Assembly (NCBI GenBank): GCA_002470825.1 | Contig: DKOR01000034.1 | Location: forward strand, 1 to 64,000 | Direction: 5' to 3' | Origin: Thiotrichaceae bacterium UBA7357 | GTDB taxonomy: Bacteria; Pseudomonadota; Gammaproteobacteria; Eutrophobiales; Eutrophobiaceae | Length of the DNA stretch: 64,000 nucleotides | Part shown: positions 17,875-27,201 of the stretch, one piece after another | Numbering within the stretch: position 1 is the first letter of the stretch | Layout: each line of letters opens with the position of its first letter | Position numbers and translations under genes: made by a program | The notes under the pieces: generated by a model | The model's input: only the letters and a program-made list of their open reading frames with translations | What the model was told of the DNA's origin: nothing | Databases searched by the model: none

Positions 17875-18426
17875 ATGAACTTAATACAAATCACCGCTTC
17901 ATTATTGATAACTGTATTAGCATCAATTTCTGTTAATGCAGATCAAAATGACCCGCGTTTGGATAAATTATTTTTTAATCTCACGGTAAATTCAGATTTA
18001 AAGCTATCATATCAATTGACCAATGAAATATGGCGTATATGGTCAATCCATAATAAAAAAGAAATTAATATTCTTTTTAGTAATGCTGGAAAAGCAATGT
18101 ATAAACAAGATTATGAAACGGCATTAAAATCTTATAACGAAATTGTTGTCCTAGCGCCCAACTTCGCCGAAGGATGGAATAAACTTGCAACCGTTTATTT
18201 TTTAATGGGTGATTATAGCGCTTCGCTTGCTAATATTGAAGAAACGCTCAAGCTAGAGCCCCGTCACTTTGGTGCGCTATCTGGTCGCGGTCAATGCTAT
18301 TTCGAGTTACAAAAATTTCAATTCGCATTAGATGCTTTTGAAGAAGCCTTAGCAGTAAATCCATGGTTATACGACGTATATAAAAATATACAAATCGTGA
18401 AAAAGCTACTTAATCAGCAAGCATGA
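17875..18426 (+). CDS. Secreted TPR-repeat protein
   Basis: The frame can be extended to a TTG at 17785, but the ATG at 17875 gives a good signal peptide (MNLIQITASLLITVLASISVNA) and 183 residues, so I prefer it. Two to three tetratricopeptide repeats follow (MYKQDYETALKSYNEIVVLAPNF, MGDYSASLANIEETLKLEP, QKFQFALDAFEEALAVNP). TPRs mediate protein contacts; the partner is unknown. It stands alone after ispB and converges on the DUF411 gene 60 bases away. Confidence 0.75.
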   Translation: MNLIQITASLLITVLASISVNADQNDPRLDKLFFNLTVNSDLKLSYQLTNEIWRIWSIHNKKEINILFSNAGKAMYKQDYETALKSYNEIVVLAPNFAEGWNKLATVYFLMGDYSASLANIEETLKLEPRHFGALSGRGQCYFELQKFQFALDAFEEALAVNPWLYDVYKNIQIVKKLLNQQA

Positions 18427-18486
18427 ATTAATAATACTGCGAAAAAAATCATTCGTATTACCTCGTCAAAAACATTTCTAGTGACC

Positions 18487-18954
18487 TTAGTATTGATGAA
18501 ATATCTCCACATTACCTTCATCATCAAAAGTGATGACAGCATAACGATCTAATCTACTACCCATTTCCATTCCAGGAGAACCAATCGGCATACCCGGCAC
18601 AGCCAAGCCAAGGACATCTTTTCTTTCCGATAAGAATTTTTTTACATCATTAGCCGGAACATGTCCTTCTAGAACATAACCATTAACTATGGCTGTGTGG
18701 CAGCTTTTAACAGACTTGGGAATTCGATAGTGTTGCTTGACAGTATCCATATCATTAGTGTTGACTGATTTAATATCAAAACCATTCTTTTGCATGTAAT
18801 TAATCCATTTATTGCAACATCCACAAGTAGCAGATTTATAAACTTTTATGACACTATTCGCATATACGTTGTTCAAAGTAATAAAATATCCTACAAAAAG
18901 AACACATATTGAAACAGCGGCAATTTTAGTAAACGGTGTAATTTTATTCATCAT
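18487..18954 (-). CDS. DUF411 metal-binding protein
   Basis: This 155-residue protein has an N-terminal hydrophobic segment (about residues 10-33) that is a signal peptide or anchor. The DUF411 hallmarks follow: YKSATCGCCNKW, a Cys-rich thioredoxin-like loop, then SCHTAIVNGYVLEGHVPA and LAVPGMPIGSPGMEMG, rich in Met, Cys and His. Members occur near copper-handling genes, so a periplasmic copper role is likely but not proved. Its start directly abuts the stop of the upstream CDP-alcohol transferase (TAA then ATG), so the two are cotranscribed. Confidence 0.85.
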   Translation of the reverse strand: MMNKITPFTKIAAVSICVLFVGYFITLNNVYANSVIKVYKSATCGCCNKWINYMQKNGFDIKSVNTNDMDTVKQHYRIPKSVKSCHTAIVNGYVLEGHVPANDVKKFLSERKDVLGLAVPGMPIGSPGMEMGSRLDRYAVITFDDEGNVEIFHQY

Positions 18955-19638
18955 TTAAGTGTGATACCCCCTCGCTCGATCAAATAAATCTGCAATCCAA
19001 TAAAACTGCGCGCCAATTGCAGCAAATGGTAACAATATCCAAGTTATATTAAAGATCGCTAGTACAAGCACAATAATACAAAAATCGGCACGACTAAGTT
19101 TATGAACAATATAAATAAACCAATCCAAAGTATCTTCCGGTTTTTTTCCTTTTACAGCTACTTCTTCCCTGCTCAGAGAGTCTTCTTTTTCTTTATTCTT
19201 TGCGTGATAGAACAAGTCAACAACATAATCGATAAAAGCACCGACAGCAGCAGCACAACCAAACCAGAACCAGAGCGATTGGTTCATAACCTGACTTGTA
19301 CCATAACCTAGTGCAGCAAAAAAACTAGCGTCAACCATCCAATCCGAGATGTCGTCAAACTTAGCTCCAAATTCAGATGACATATTCTTTACTCGGGCAA
19401 CTTCACCATCGCAATTATCGAAAGCATAACTCATCGTCAAAAGTAATGCGCCAATTACTCCAACTATATAATTACTACTGATAAAACATAATGCACACAA
19501 TAGTCCGAGCGACAAGGAGATAGCCGTAATTTGATTCGGTGTTATTGGTGTTTTTAATAGTAATGGCGTCAATCGGTAAGACAAATGTCTTACTAATGGA
19601 AATAATTGTCTCGGCGCTTTCAAGATGTCCGTCTTCAT
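18955..19638 (-). CDS. CDP-alcohol phosphatidyltransferase family protein (copy 1)
   Basis: Integral membrane enzymes of this family move a phosphoalcohol or phosphatidyl group from a CDP-activated donor. The complete signature DNCDGEVAR-x8-GAKFDDISD, matching DxxDGxxARx8GxxxDxxxD, is present at about residues 82-107, surrounded by hydrophobic segments. The frame opens at 19737, but the ATG at 19638 (MKTDILKAPRQ) gives a normal 227-residue enzyme. The alcohol acceptor cannot be read from sequence. It is a paralogue of the gene at 24515 and is divergent from hpnL. Confidence 0.8.
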   Translation of the reverse strand: MKTDILKAPRQLFPLVRHLSYRLTPLLLKTPITPNQITAISLSLGLLCALCFISSNYIVGVIGALLLTMSYAFDNCDGEVARVKNMSSEFGAKFDDISDWMVDASFFAALGYGTSQVMNQSLWFWFGCAAAVGAFIDYVVDLFYHAKNKEKEDSLSREEVAVKGKKPEDTLDWFIYIVHKLSRADFCIIVLVLAIFNITWILLPFAAIGAQFYWIADLFDRARGYHT

Positions 19639-19766
19639 AATAATGTCTAAATTTTTGAGATAGTTAAATTGCCTAGTATGATATGGATTCACTTGGTATT
19701 CTAATATGAATACAAAAAAATGAAACGTACTACTCACATACCTCCTGTTTGATATATAAATACACC

Positions 19767-20744
19767 ATGATCAGAATTGCATCATATATTGGTCTCTTGG
19801 TTGGCTTATTAATTTTGACCTGGCTGGTTGCCTGGCAAGGTATTGATGAAATATTCATATTATTGAGTCAATCTGGTTTCTATTTGTTACTCTTACCAAT
19901 TGTCTGGTTTCCCAGTTTAGTTGCTGCGGTCATTTCTTGGCATTATCTATTTCCGATTAAACGCATTCCTGCTTTTAAAAAGCTTTTTCTCTCTTTATGG
20001 ATGGGTAGAGCAATTAATACCTTGCTTCCTGTCGCTTCAATCGGCGGTGAAATAGCCAAAGCACGTCTTTTGATACTTTGGGGTCATCCTGGCGTTGATG
20101 CCAGCGCATCTGTTCTAGTCGATAAAACGGTACAAGCTCTAGCATTAGTTCCCTGGGCTATCATCGGTACCGGTTTATTGGTCTATCTCACCATAGACGA
20201 TGATCTAGCCAAACTAATTATGCTCGGCACATTATTGCTTAGTTTAGGTATTGTGGGGTTTATAATGATTCAACAAGCTGGAATGATTGGATTCATTGCC
20301 CGAATTATTGGTAAATTTAATACTACTGATGGTTGGAGCAAGATCACTGATAATGCATATGATGTTGATACATTAGTAAAAGAAATATATAGCGAAAAGC
20401 AAAATTTTCTTATCTCGGTCTTTTGGCGAACACTGGGCCTTATTCTGCAAACTTCCGAAGTTTGGCTTGCCTGTTATTTATTAGGACATCCTATTGGCAT
20501 TGTCGAAGCGCTGATGCTAAAAAGTTTAACTTCAATTATTACTGATATTGCATTTATGATTCCTAATGGCTATGGAATCCAAGAAGGTGGATATGTGATG
20601 TTGGGTGCTTTGATTGGTTTAAGTCCCGAATTCTCTCTGGCCATATCTTTGGCAACACGTATTCGTGAGCTAATCGTTGACCTACCCGGTTTGCTCTACT
20701 GGCAGCATGTGGAAGCCAAATATTTTCTCAAAAAAACAGCTTAA
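19767..20744 (+). CDS. hpnL: Hopanoid-associated flippase-like membrane protein HpnL
   Basis: This is an integral membrane protein of 325 residues with about 8 hydrophobic segments, of the UPF0104/lysylphosphatidylglycerol-synthase transmembrane family (AglD/MprF-like flippase domain). Family features include a conserved GGEIAKARLL and the IPNGYGIQEGGYVML loop. The frame can be extended to a TTG at 19749, but the ATG at 19767 is preferred. Assignment to HpnL, a family found with hopanoid genes, rests mainly on hpnI, hpnJ and hpnK downstream; its molecular role is not established. Confidence 0.7.
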   Translation: MIRIASYIGLLVGLLILTWLVAWQGIDEIFILLSQSGFYLLLLPIVWFPSLVAAVISWHYLFPIKRIPAFKKLFLSLWMGRAINTLLPVASIGGEIAKARLLILWGHPGVDASASVLVDKTVQALALVPWAIIGTGLLVYLTIDDDLAKLIMLGTLLLSLGIVGFIMIQQAGMIGFIARIIGKFNTTDGWSKITDNAYDVDTLVKEIYSEKQNFLISVFWRTLGLILQTSEVWLACYLLGHPIGIVEALMLKSLTSIITDIAFMIPNGYGIQEGGYVMLGALIGLSPEFSLAISLATRIRELIVDLPGLLYWQHVEAKYFLKKTA

Positions 20745-20993
20745 AATTGTCCAAAAGCCTTTATAATTTGCCGTTTAACAAAACGCACTCAGAATGTAAT
20801 TAGTTGCTTTAAGTCTTCAAAATCAATATGCTTATCGGCTACCTTCACTAAAATTAAGTACTATTATTTTCTTGTCTTATTATTTTTTAAATATTTATAA
20901 TGGGATATCGTATGCTGCTGTTAAATAAAGGGTTTATTTATTTGATAGCTGCGGAGAAATTTGGGGAATTGATTGAATCTTTACGGTTGACTT

Positions 20994-22226
20994 ATGCAGA
21001 TTGAATTTTTCATTTATTTTGAGCTATGCGTCGCACTAATATGTTTATGTTCGGCCGGTTATTTAATGTTTGCTTTATTCGCCGTTGAACGCTTCAACTA
21101 TGTACGTAAAAGGTCGATTTCGACAATAAATTTTCAACCAGCAGTATCAATTTTAAAACCTATCTGTGGTCTTGATGCTGAATTAATTAAAAACCTTCGA
21201 AGTTTTTGCCAACAGGATTATCCTGTATACCAGATCATATTTGGGTTACACAGTAAATCTGATCCTGCTTTCCCAATTGTTAAGAAAATTATAAAAGAAT
21301 TCAAAAAACTTGATATAAGCTACGTTCTTGACTCACATGTATATGGTTGTAATTATAAAGTATCAAATCTAATAAATATGTACCCTACAGCAAAGCACAA
21401 CTACCTGCTTATTGCGGACAGTGATATGCGTGTCTCACCCAACTATTTGTCTGATTTGATGTCTCCCTTTGATGATACATCAGTTGGTGCAGTAACATCT
21501 CTCTACTCTGGCTCTGCAAGAGGTAAACTTGCATCTTCACTGAATGCAATGTTTATTAATGAATGGTTTATACCATCTGTTTTAATTTCTAAAATTCTAC
21601 GGCCTATCAAATTCTGTTTGGGTGCCACAATGATAGTGCGTCGCGATCTATTAAAGAGAATTGGTGGATTTAAATCATTATCCAACTATTTAGCTGATGA
21701 TTACATGCTTGGCAAACTAATATCAGAACTTGGTTATAAAATTCATCTCTCAAACTTGATTGTTGAAAATATTGTTGAAGAAAAATCGTTTAAGGATCTA
21801 ATTCTACATGAATTGCGTTGGGCCAGAACATTAAGAAGAGTTGAACCGTTGGGATACTTTTTCACTTTTTTAACAGACACACTTGTCATTAGCGGCGTTA
21901 CCGCTATTATTTTTTATACATCGACACAAAATGTAGGGTTATTGTTATTGCCAATTCTACTAGTGTTGCTTACCCGTATAATTTTACATATTCGTACAAA
22001 ACAGATTACTGGTTCGAGTCGAGGCGGTTCAGTCTGGTTGATCCCGCTGAGAGATATATTATCTTTTAGCATCAGGGTGTTTAGTTTCATTGGAACATCC
22101 ATCCAGTGGCGTAACAATGCTTTCAATGTTGATCGGTCTGGACTGATACATGCTGAAAAAAAATTGTTAATTGAATCAGATTCTGTAAAAGACATTCCTG
22201 ACTTAGCAACATCACAAGATTATTAA
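20994..22226 (+). CDS. hpnI: Hopanoid biosynthesis glycosyltransferase HpnI
   Basis: HpnI belongs to the ceramide-glucosyltransferase-like GT2/GT21 group and is known to add N-acetylglucosamine to bacteriohopanetetrol. A membrane segment opens the 410-residue protein. The GT motifs follow: SILKPICGLDAELIKNLRSF, the IADSDMRVSPNYL DxD, LADDYMLGK, and HELRWARTLRR as the (Q/R)xxRW acceptor motif. Several C-terminal membrane segments follow. It is the first gene of hpnI-hpnJ-hpnK, 19 bases before hpnJ. Confidence 0.85.
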   Translation: MQIEFFIYFELCVALICLCSAGYLMFALFAVERFNYVRKRSISTINFQPAVSILKPICGLDAELIKNLRSFCQQDYPVYQIIFGLHSKSDPAFPIVKKIIKEFKKLDISYVLDSHVYGCNYKVSNLINMYPTAKHNYLLIADSDMRVSPNYLSDLMSPFDDTSVGAVTSLYSGSARGKLASSLNAMFINEWFIPSVLISKILRPIKFCLGATMIVRRDLLKRIGGFKSLSNYLADDYMLGKLISELGYKIHLSNLIVENIVEEKSFKDLILHELRWARTLRRVEPLGYFFTFLTDTLVISGVTAIIFYTSTQNVGLLLLPILLVLLTRIILHIRTKQITGSSRGGSVWLIPLRDILSFSIRVFSFIGTSIQWRNNAFNVDRSGLIHAEKKLLIESDSVKDIPDLATSQDY

Positions 22227-22245
22227 TTCGGAGTATTAGCTAACA

Positions 22246-23667
22246 ATGTTGAAATCTTTATTTCTAAATCCCCCCTCATTCAATGGTTTTGATGGCGCTG
22301 CAGGTTCGCGTTATCAATGTACTCGTGAAGTAAAATCATTCTGGTATCCAACATGGCTGGCTCAATTATCTGCGTTAGTCGAGGGCAGTCGTTTGATTGA
22401 TGCTCCTGCTAGAGGTATATCGCTTGATGAAGTGCTTCCATTAGCAAATGAATATGAATTTCTGGTGCTTTATACCAGCACACCGTCTTTTTCAAATGAC
22501 GTAAAAATTGCTGAAGCTTTCAAAAAAAAGAATCCAAATCTAATTATCGGTTTTTGTGGTGCTCATGTCGCGGTTAATCCTGACCAAACTGTTATTGCCT
22601 CGGATGCTATCGACTTCGTCGCAGGTAATGAGTTTGATTTTACTATTAAAGAAATTGCAGAAGGTAAACCCTTAGAAGAAGTTGATGGAATTATCTACAA
22701 AAAAGATGGAAAACCAGTTCATAACAAAGCACGTGCCTTGATTGAAGACATGGATACTCTGCCTTGGGTAACACCAGTTTATAAAAATAATTTAGTAACA
22801 ACTGATTATTATAACGGTTATATGCTACATCCTTATATGTCATTTTATACTGGTCGTGGTTGTAAATCACACTGCACATTTTGTCTATGGCCGCAAACAA
22901 TATCTGGTCATAACTATCGTCACAAATCGGTTAAAAATGTCATAGATGAATTGAGCTATGCGCGCGATAACTTTCCAGAAATAAAAGAATTCTTTTTTGA
23001 TGATGATACTTTGACTGATAATATTTCTTATGTTGAAGAGCTAGCTAAAGAAATTGGCAATCTTGGCATCACATGGTCATGTAACGCAAAAGCTAATGTT
23101 CCTTATGAAACATTAAAGATCATGAAGGACAATGGATTACGCTTATTATTGGTCGGTTATGAATCAGGCAATCAACAGATTTTGATCAATATCAAGAAAG
23201 GTATTCGTACTGATATTGCACGCCAATTCACAAAGGATTGTCACAAGCTTGGGATTGTCATACATGGGACATTTATCGTTGGTCTCCCTGGTGAAACAAA
23301 AGAAACTATAGAGGAATCAATCAAGTATGCACAAGAATTGAATCCGCAAACGATTCAAGTCTCACTCCCCGCAGCCTATCCGGGTACATTCTTATACGAG
23401 CAAGCTGTTGAAAATGGCTGGTTAATTATAGATGAAGAATTGGTAGGTGATGATGGTGTGCAACACTCAGTATTAAATTATCCTCATTTACCTAGCGAGG
23501 ATATATTTGAAGCGGTCGACAATTTTTATAAGCGTTTCTATTTCCGTCCGTGGAAAATGGCTGTATTGTTTTTCGAAATGTGTAGAGACTGGGAAATAAT
23601 GAAACGTCGCGCGCGAGAAGGTGTCGAGTTTTTCAAGTTTTTGTTTGGTCGGGAGAGCACAGCCTGA
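22246..23667 (+). CDS. hpnJ: Hopanoid biosynthesis B12-binding radical SAM protein HpnJ
   Basis: HpnJ is required for ring contraction of the glucosamine head group to the bacteriohopanetetrol cyclitol ether. An N-terminal cobalamin-binding-like domain (about residues 1-180) precedes the radical SAM core. The cluster motif CKSHCTFC starts at Cys206, with Cys210 and Cys213. FFDDDTLTDN, GTFIVGLPGETKETI and a C-terminal helical region follow. The 473 residues match the family. A GGAG lies upstream of the ATG. The TGA stop overlaps the proposed CTG start of hpnK. Confidence 0.9.
   Translation: MLKSLFLNPPSFNGFDGAAGSRYQCTREVKSFWYPTWLAQLSALVEGSRLIDAPARGISLDEVLPLANEYEFLVLYTSTPSFSNDVKIAEAFKKKNPNLIIGFCGAHVAVNPDQTVIASDAIDFVAGNEFDFTIKEIAEGKPLEEVDGIIYKKDGKPVHNKARALIEDMDTLPWVTPVYKNNLVTTDYYNGYMLHPYMSFYTGRGCKSHCTFCLWPQTISGHNYRHKSVKNVIDELSYARDNFPEIKEFFFDDDTLTDNISYVEELAKEIGNLGITWSCNAKANVPYETLKIMKDNGLRLLLVGYESGNQQILINIKKGIRTDIARQFTKDCHKLGIVIHGTFIVGLPGETKETIEESIKYAQELNPQTIQVSLPAAYPGTFLYEQAVENGWLIIDEELVGDDGVQHSVLNYPHLPSEDIFEAVDNFYKRFYFRPWKMAVLFFEMCRDWEIMKRRAREGVEFFKFLFGRESTA
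23651..23657 (+). promoter_or_regulatory. Ribosome binding site that decides the hpnK start
   Basis: GGGAGAG lies inside the end of hpnJ. GGAG (23652-23655) is 8 bases before the CTG at 23664, ideal spacing. No ATG, GTG or TTG in the hpnK frame is nearby upstream. Confidence 0.65.
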
Positions 23668-24512
23668 AAAAATTAATTGTTACTGGTGATGATTTTGGTC
23701 TCTCCACACCTGTTAATGATGCAATAATAAAGGCCCATGAGGAAGGTATTCTCACAACTACGAGTTTAATGGTATCAGCACCTGCCGCAGAAAATGCTAT
23801 CGCTTCTGCCAAAAAACTAACTAAATTGAATGTCGGATTACATCTTGTCTTAAGTAACGGCAAGGCAACATCACCTACAACAGAGATTTCTACTTTAGTA
23901 AATGCTAATGGTCAGCTAAACAATAATCTAGTACGTTCTGGGATCATGATGTACTTTCACTCTATGACAAAGAAACAATTAGAAAAGGAAATTCGTGCAC
24001 AATTTGAAGCTTTCAAAGCGACTGGGTTGAAATTGGATCATGTAAATGCGCATAACCATATGCATTTGCATCCTACAATATTCAATTTGATTATAAAAAT
24101 AAGAAAGGAATTTCAAATAACGGCTATCCGTATACCTAATGAACCATCATTAGACTCAATCATCAATGGGAGAAAAGAAAAGCTAATACGTGAGCTTCGT
24201 TATCTTTTTTTCAAACCATTTATATCTCGTATGAAAAAATTATGTAAAATGCATGATATTAAATATAACGATATAATCTATGGTTTAAATGATAGTGGTC
24301 ATATGAATGTCAATACATTGGTCCGTATCATTCCTCACATCTCCGAAGGTATCACAGAAATTTATAGTCACCCGGCGACTGAGCGATGGGATGATATTGA
24401 CCCAGCTGCAAGCGACTACGAGTTTGAAGCGGAATATAAAGCTTTAATACATCCTCGCACTAAACGAACTGTTGATAAATTTAATATAAGACTCTCTGGT
24501 TTCAATTCGTAA
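23664..24512 (+). CDS. hpnK: Hopanoid biosynthesis protein HpnK (YdjC-like deacetylase)
   Basis: HpnK is the deacetylase that acts after HpnI to give glucosaminyl bacteriohopanetetrol. The first ATG in frame, at 23769, would remove the catalytic N-terminus. Reading from the CTG at 23664 gives (M)KKLIVTGDDFGLSTPVNDAI, the family start with the metal-binding Asp pair D9-D10, and 282 residues in total. Further ligands are in NVGLHLVL, DHVNAHNHMHLHP and ITEIYSHPAT. CTG overlaps the hpnJ TGA (CTGA), so translation is probably coupled. The next gene starts 2 bases after the stop. Confidence 0.85.
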   Translation: MKKLIVTGDDFGLSTPVNDAIIKAHEEGILTTTSLMVSAPAAENAIASAKKLTKLNVGLHLVLSNGKATSPTTEISTLVNANGQLNNNLVRSGIMMYFHSMTKKQLEKEIRAQFEAFKATGLKLDHVNAHNHMHLHPTIFNLIIKIRKEFQITAIRIPNEPSLDSIINGRKEKLIRELRYLFFKPFISRMKKLCKMHDIKYNDIIYGLNDSGHMNVNTLVRIIPHISEGITEIYSHPATERWDDIDPAASDYEFEAEYKALIHPRTKRTVDKFNIRLSGFNS

Positions 24513-24514
24513 TT

Positions 24515-25111
24515 ATGGTCGGTGATTCTTGGACACATAAAGCTGCCCGTGTTTGTATATTGCCTTTAGTGAATACACTAGTAACTCCAAATCATATAAC
24601 AGTCCTACGTTTAATTACCGGACTTATAGCTTGTGGCTTACTCGCAATCGGGTCTTATGAAAGTAATCTCTGGGGGGGGATATTATGGTTGATATCCGCA
24701 TTTCTCGATCGTGCTGATGGGGAGCTAGCTAGAGTTTCTGGTGCAACTAGTGAATGGGGTCATAAGTTTGATTATTTTTCTGATGTTACAGTAACTGCAT
24801 TATTCTTTATCGGTATTGGTATTGGCTTACGAGATAGTCCATTAGGATTTTGGACTATATTTATGGGATTTTGCGCATCAGCTGGAGTTGTTGCTGCAGA
24901 AATTTTAGCTGAGATCATCGATAAGGCACAAAAAGATACAGGTGTAAAAGCCTATGCTGGATTTGCCGGTTTTGATTTTGATGATGTACTTTACTTATTC
25001 GCTCCTATAGTTTGGCTAGACTTGCATTTCCCATTTCTTGTCGGTGCTTCAATAGGTGCACCCATATTTGCATTCATCACTTGGCGTAGACTCCCTAATG
25101 ATAGGTTATAG
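24515..25111 (+). CDS. CDP-alcohol phosphatidyltransferase family protein (copy 2)
   Basis: A 198-residue integral membrane protein carrying the full signature DRADGELAR-x8-GHKFDYFSD. It aligns by eye with the product of 18955-19638 (TPNxIT near the start, SExGxKFD in the motif), so the two are paralogues. It starts 2 bases after hpnK and must be translated from the same message as hpnIJK. That context suggests a role in a lipid or hopanoid head group, but the acceptor alcohol is unknown; ordinary phospholipid synthesis remains possible. Confidence 0.8.
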   Translation: MVGDSWTHKAARVCILPLVNTLVTPNHITVLRLITGLIACGLLAIGSYESNLWGGILWLISAFLDRADGELARVSGATSEWGHKFDYFSDVTVTALFFIGIGIGLRDSPLGFWTIFMGFCASAGVVAAEILAEIIDKAQKDTGVKAYAGFAGFDFDDVLYLFAPIVWLDLHFPFLVGASIGAPIFAFITWRRLPNDRL

Positions 25112-25193
25112 TTGCTATTATTATGTCTATGACTTAATTTAGATATTTAAATTTGTATTCCAATAGGAAATATCATAACTTAAGATAAAACGT

Positions 25194-26996
25194 ATGCTAA
25201 AAAAAATAATATTTATAAGTTTATCCTTATCATTCTTATCAACAGACATAATTGCTGACAATTCAAATAGTGCCATTGATGCTAACCGTTTATTAGCCGC
25301 ATCAAATGAAACTGCTAATTGGCTCTCATTTGGAAAAGACTACACAAACCAAAATTTTTCCTCCCTTAAAGAAATCAATGCTACGACCATCAATCGACTC
25401 GTTCCAAAATGGATATTTCAAACTGGAAAGAAGGGGTCATTTCAAACACAGCCTTTAGTTGCAGATGGTGTCATGTATGTAACCATCCCGGGCAATGACG
25501 TAGTAGCACTTGATGCTGCAAAAGGTACTGTTCTTTGGCGCTATAAACATAAGAATCGAAAAGAAAAAAATAAAGCTGGTCCTGCCAATCGTGGTGCCGC
25601 ATTGGGTTACGGTAAAGTATTTGAGGCAACCAATGATGGACGATTGATTGCACTTGACCAAAAAACTGGTGAAATTGTGTGGGATAAAATTATTGCACGT
25701 CCAACAGATAGCGAACTTGAAGGTCTTACTCAAACACAAAAAGACTTTTTGATAGAGAATATTGACACACTACCCGCCAAGATGGCGCCAGTAGTCTATC
25801 GCGATCTAGTCGTCGTCGGTGTCACGGCTGCTGGTTATGGTATGTTTTATAATATTTTCTCGCGATTTGCTCTAAAAGGTCTTTCTCCCGATAAAATCCC
25901 AGCAGCGGATCGCTTTTTAGGACTACGTGGTTATGTTGCTGCTTTCAATGTAAATACTGGTGAAGAGGTTTGGCGCTGGCACAGTACTAAAAGTGGTGAG
26001 TGGGAAGGTGTGTTTGCCACCACTACACCAGAAGGCGAACTATTACCTCGTGATATCCCACTTGAAAAAAAAATAGCACCAAAATTAAAAGATCGTTGGC
26101 GTATTGGTGGAACCTCAACTTGGATGACACCGTCATTTGATCCAAAACAGGGTCTTATATTCGTTGGTACCGGCAATGCTTCACCTAATGATGTATCAAG
26201 TGCGCGACCTGGTGATAATCTATATGCTAATTCACTAGTTGCCATTGATGCTTACACCGGCGAAACTCGTTGGTACTACCAACAAGTACCTCATGATTTA
26301 TGGGGCTATGATCTTGCAAGTACTTCGGTATTGTTTGATCTTCCTGTCGGCAAAAAAGTGATCCCGGCGATTGGTATTGCAGGTAAAACTGGCTGGTTCT
26401 ATGTCCATAACCGTGAGACGGGTAAATTAATTTACCGCTCTGAGCCTTTTGTCCCTCAAATGAATCTATTCAAAGCACCCAACGATGAAGGAGTTATTAG
26501 TTCGCCAGGATCGTGGGGCGGGGCCTCATGGTCACCCACTTCATACAATTCATCAAATGGAACTGTGTATATTGCAGGTATACACAAACCTACATTATAT
26601 CGTACTGAATATGCTACATTCGAAGGTAAAGAAGTCTCTTATATACTAACCGAAATTGCTAAGTCGGAGCCTAGCTGGGGAACCCTAACAGCAATAGATA
26701 CACGCAACAAAGGCCGCATTCAGTGGCAGGTGCAAACCAAATTACCTTTAATTGGCGGAGTATTAGCAACAGCAGGTAATCTAGTTTTCATGGGAGAAGG
26801 TAGCGGGATGTTTGCTGCATTTGATAGCCAAAGTGGAAAACGCTTATGGGAATTTAATTGTGGCGCAGGTGTAAATGCACCGCCCATGAGCTACAAGGTT
26901 GATGGTCAGCAGTATATTGCTGTTGCAGCGGGTGGCCATGGGTTATTAAAGACGCCGAGTGGAAATGCATTGATTAGTTTTGGCTTAGCAGAATAA
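25194..26996 (+). CDS. PQQ-dependent alcohol dehydrogenase-like protein
   Basis: A 600-residue periplasmic protein with a signal peptide (about residues 1-21) and an eight-bladed PQQ propeller (tryptophan-docking repeats such as YVTIPGNDVVALDAAKGTVLW, LYANSLVAIDAYTGETRWYYQQ). GTGNASPND and PHDLWGYD match family motifs. The likely catalytic Asp is in AIDAYTG. The residue two positions later is Tyr rather than Asp, so it resembles calcium-type rather than lanthanide-type enzymes. The vicinal Cys pair usual in methanol dehydrogenase is absent (KAGPANRGAA at that place). There is no cytochrome c domain. The substrate is unknown. It stands 82 bases after the hpn genes. Confidence 0.8.
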   Translation: MLKKIIFISLSLSFLSTDIIADNSNSAIDANRLLAASNETANWLSFGKDYTNQNFSSLKEINATTINRLVPKWIFQTGKKGSFQTQPLVADGVMYVTIPGNDVVALDAAKGTVLWRYKHKNRKEKNKAGPANRGAALGYGKVFEATNDGRLIALDQKTGEIVWDKIIARPTDSELEGLTQTQKDFLIENIDTLPAKMAPVVYRDLVVVGVTAAGYGMFYNIFSRFALKGLSPDKIPAADRFLGLRGYVAAFNVNTGEEVWRWHSTKSGEWEGVFATTTPEGELLPRDIPLEKKIAPKLKDRWRIGGTSTWMTPSFDPKQGLIFVGTGNASPNDVSSARPGDNLYANSLVAIDAYTGETRWYYQQVPHDLWGYDLASTSVLFDLPVGKKVIPAIGIAGKTGWFYVHNRETGKLIYRSEPFVPQMNLFKAPNDEGVISSPGSWGGASWSPTSYNSSNGTVYIAGIHKPTLYRTEYATFEGKEVSYILTEIAKSEPSWGTLTAIDTRNKGRIQWQVQTKLPLIGGVLATAGNLVFMGEGSGMFAAFDSQSGKRLWEFNCGAGVNAPPMSYKVDGQQYIAVAAGGHGLLKTPSGNALISFGLAE

Positions 26997-27186
26997 AATT
27001 TATTTAGCTTTTCGTATCTAATTCTCATAAACTCTTGAATTAAAATTACTCTTTTGAATAATCTTTGCTATTTCTCCTGCACATAATTATAGTTTATTGT
27101 TTGTCTATATTCTATTTCGTAGAGTACTATAATTTATATGATTTTTGTAAAATAAAAAAACACTATGAAACACTAGAACTACTAAT

Positions 27187-27193
27187 AGAGAGG
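27187..27193 (+). promoter_or_regulatory. Ribosome binding site supporting a TTG start
   Basis: AGAGAGG lies 8 bases before the TTG at 27202 and is the reason for accepting that non-ATG start. Confidence 0.6.
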
Positions 27194-27201
27194 TCTTCAT
27201 T

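Noticed and set aside
23769..24512. hpnK starting at the ATG at 23769
   Set aside because: It would delete the conserved TGDDFG metal-binding N-terminus that is intact in the same frame just upstream.
25194..26996. Lanthanide-type (XoxF) methanol dehydrogenase
   Set aside because: The residue two positions after the probable catalytic Asp is Tyr (DAY), not the Asp expected for lanthanide enzymes, and the Cys pair is missing.
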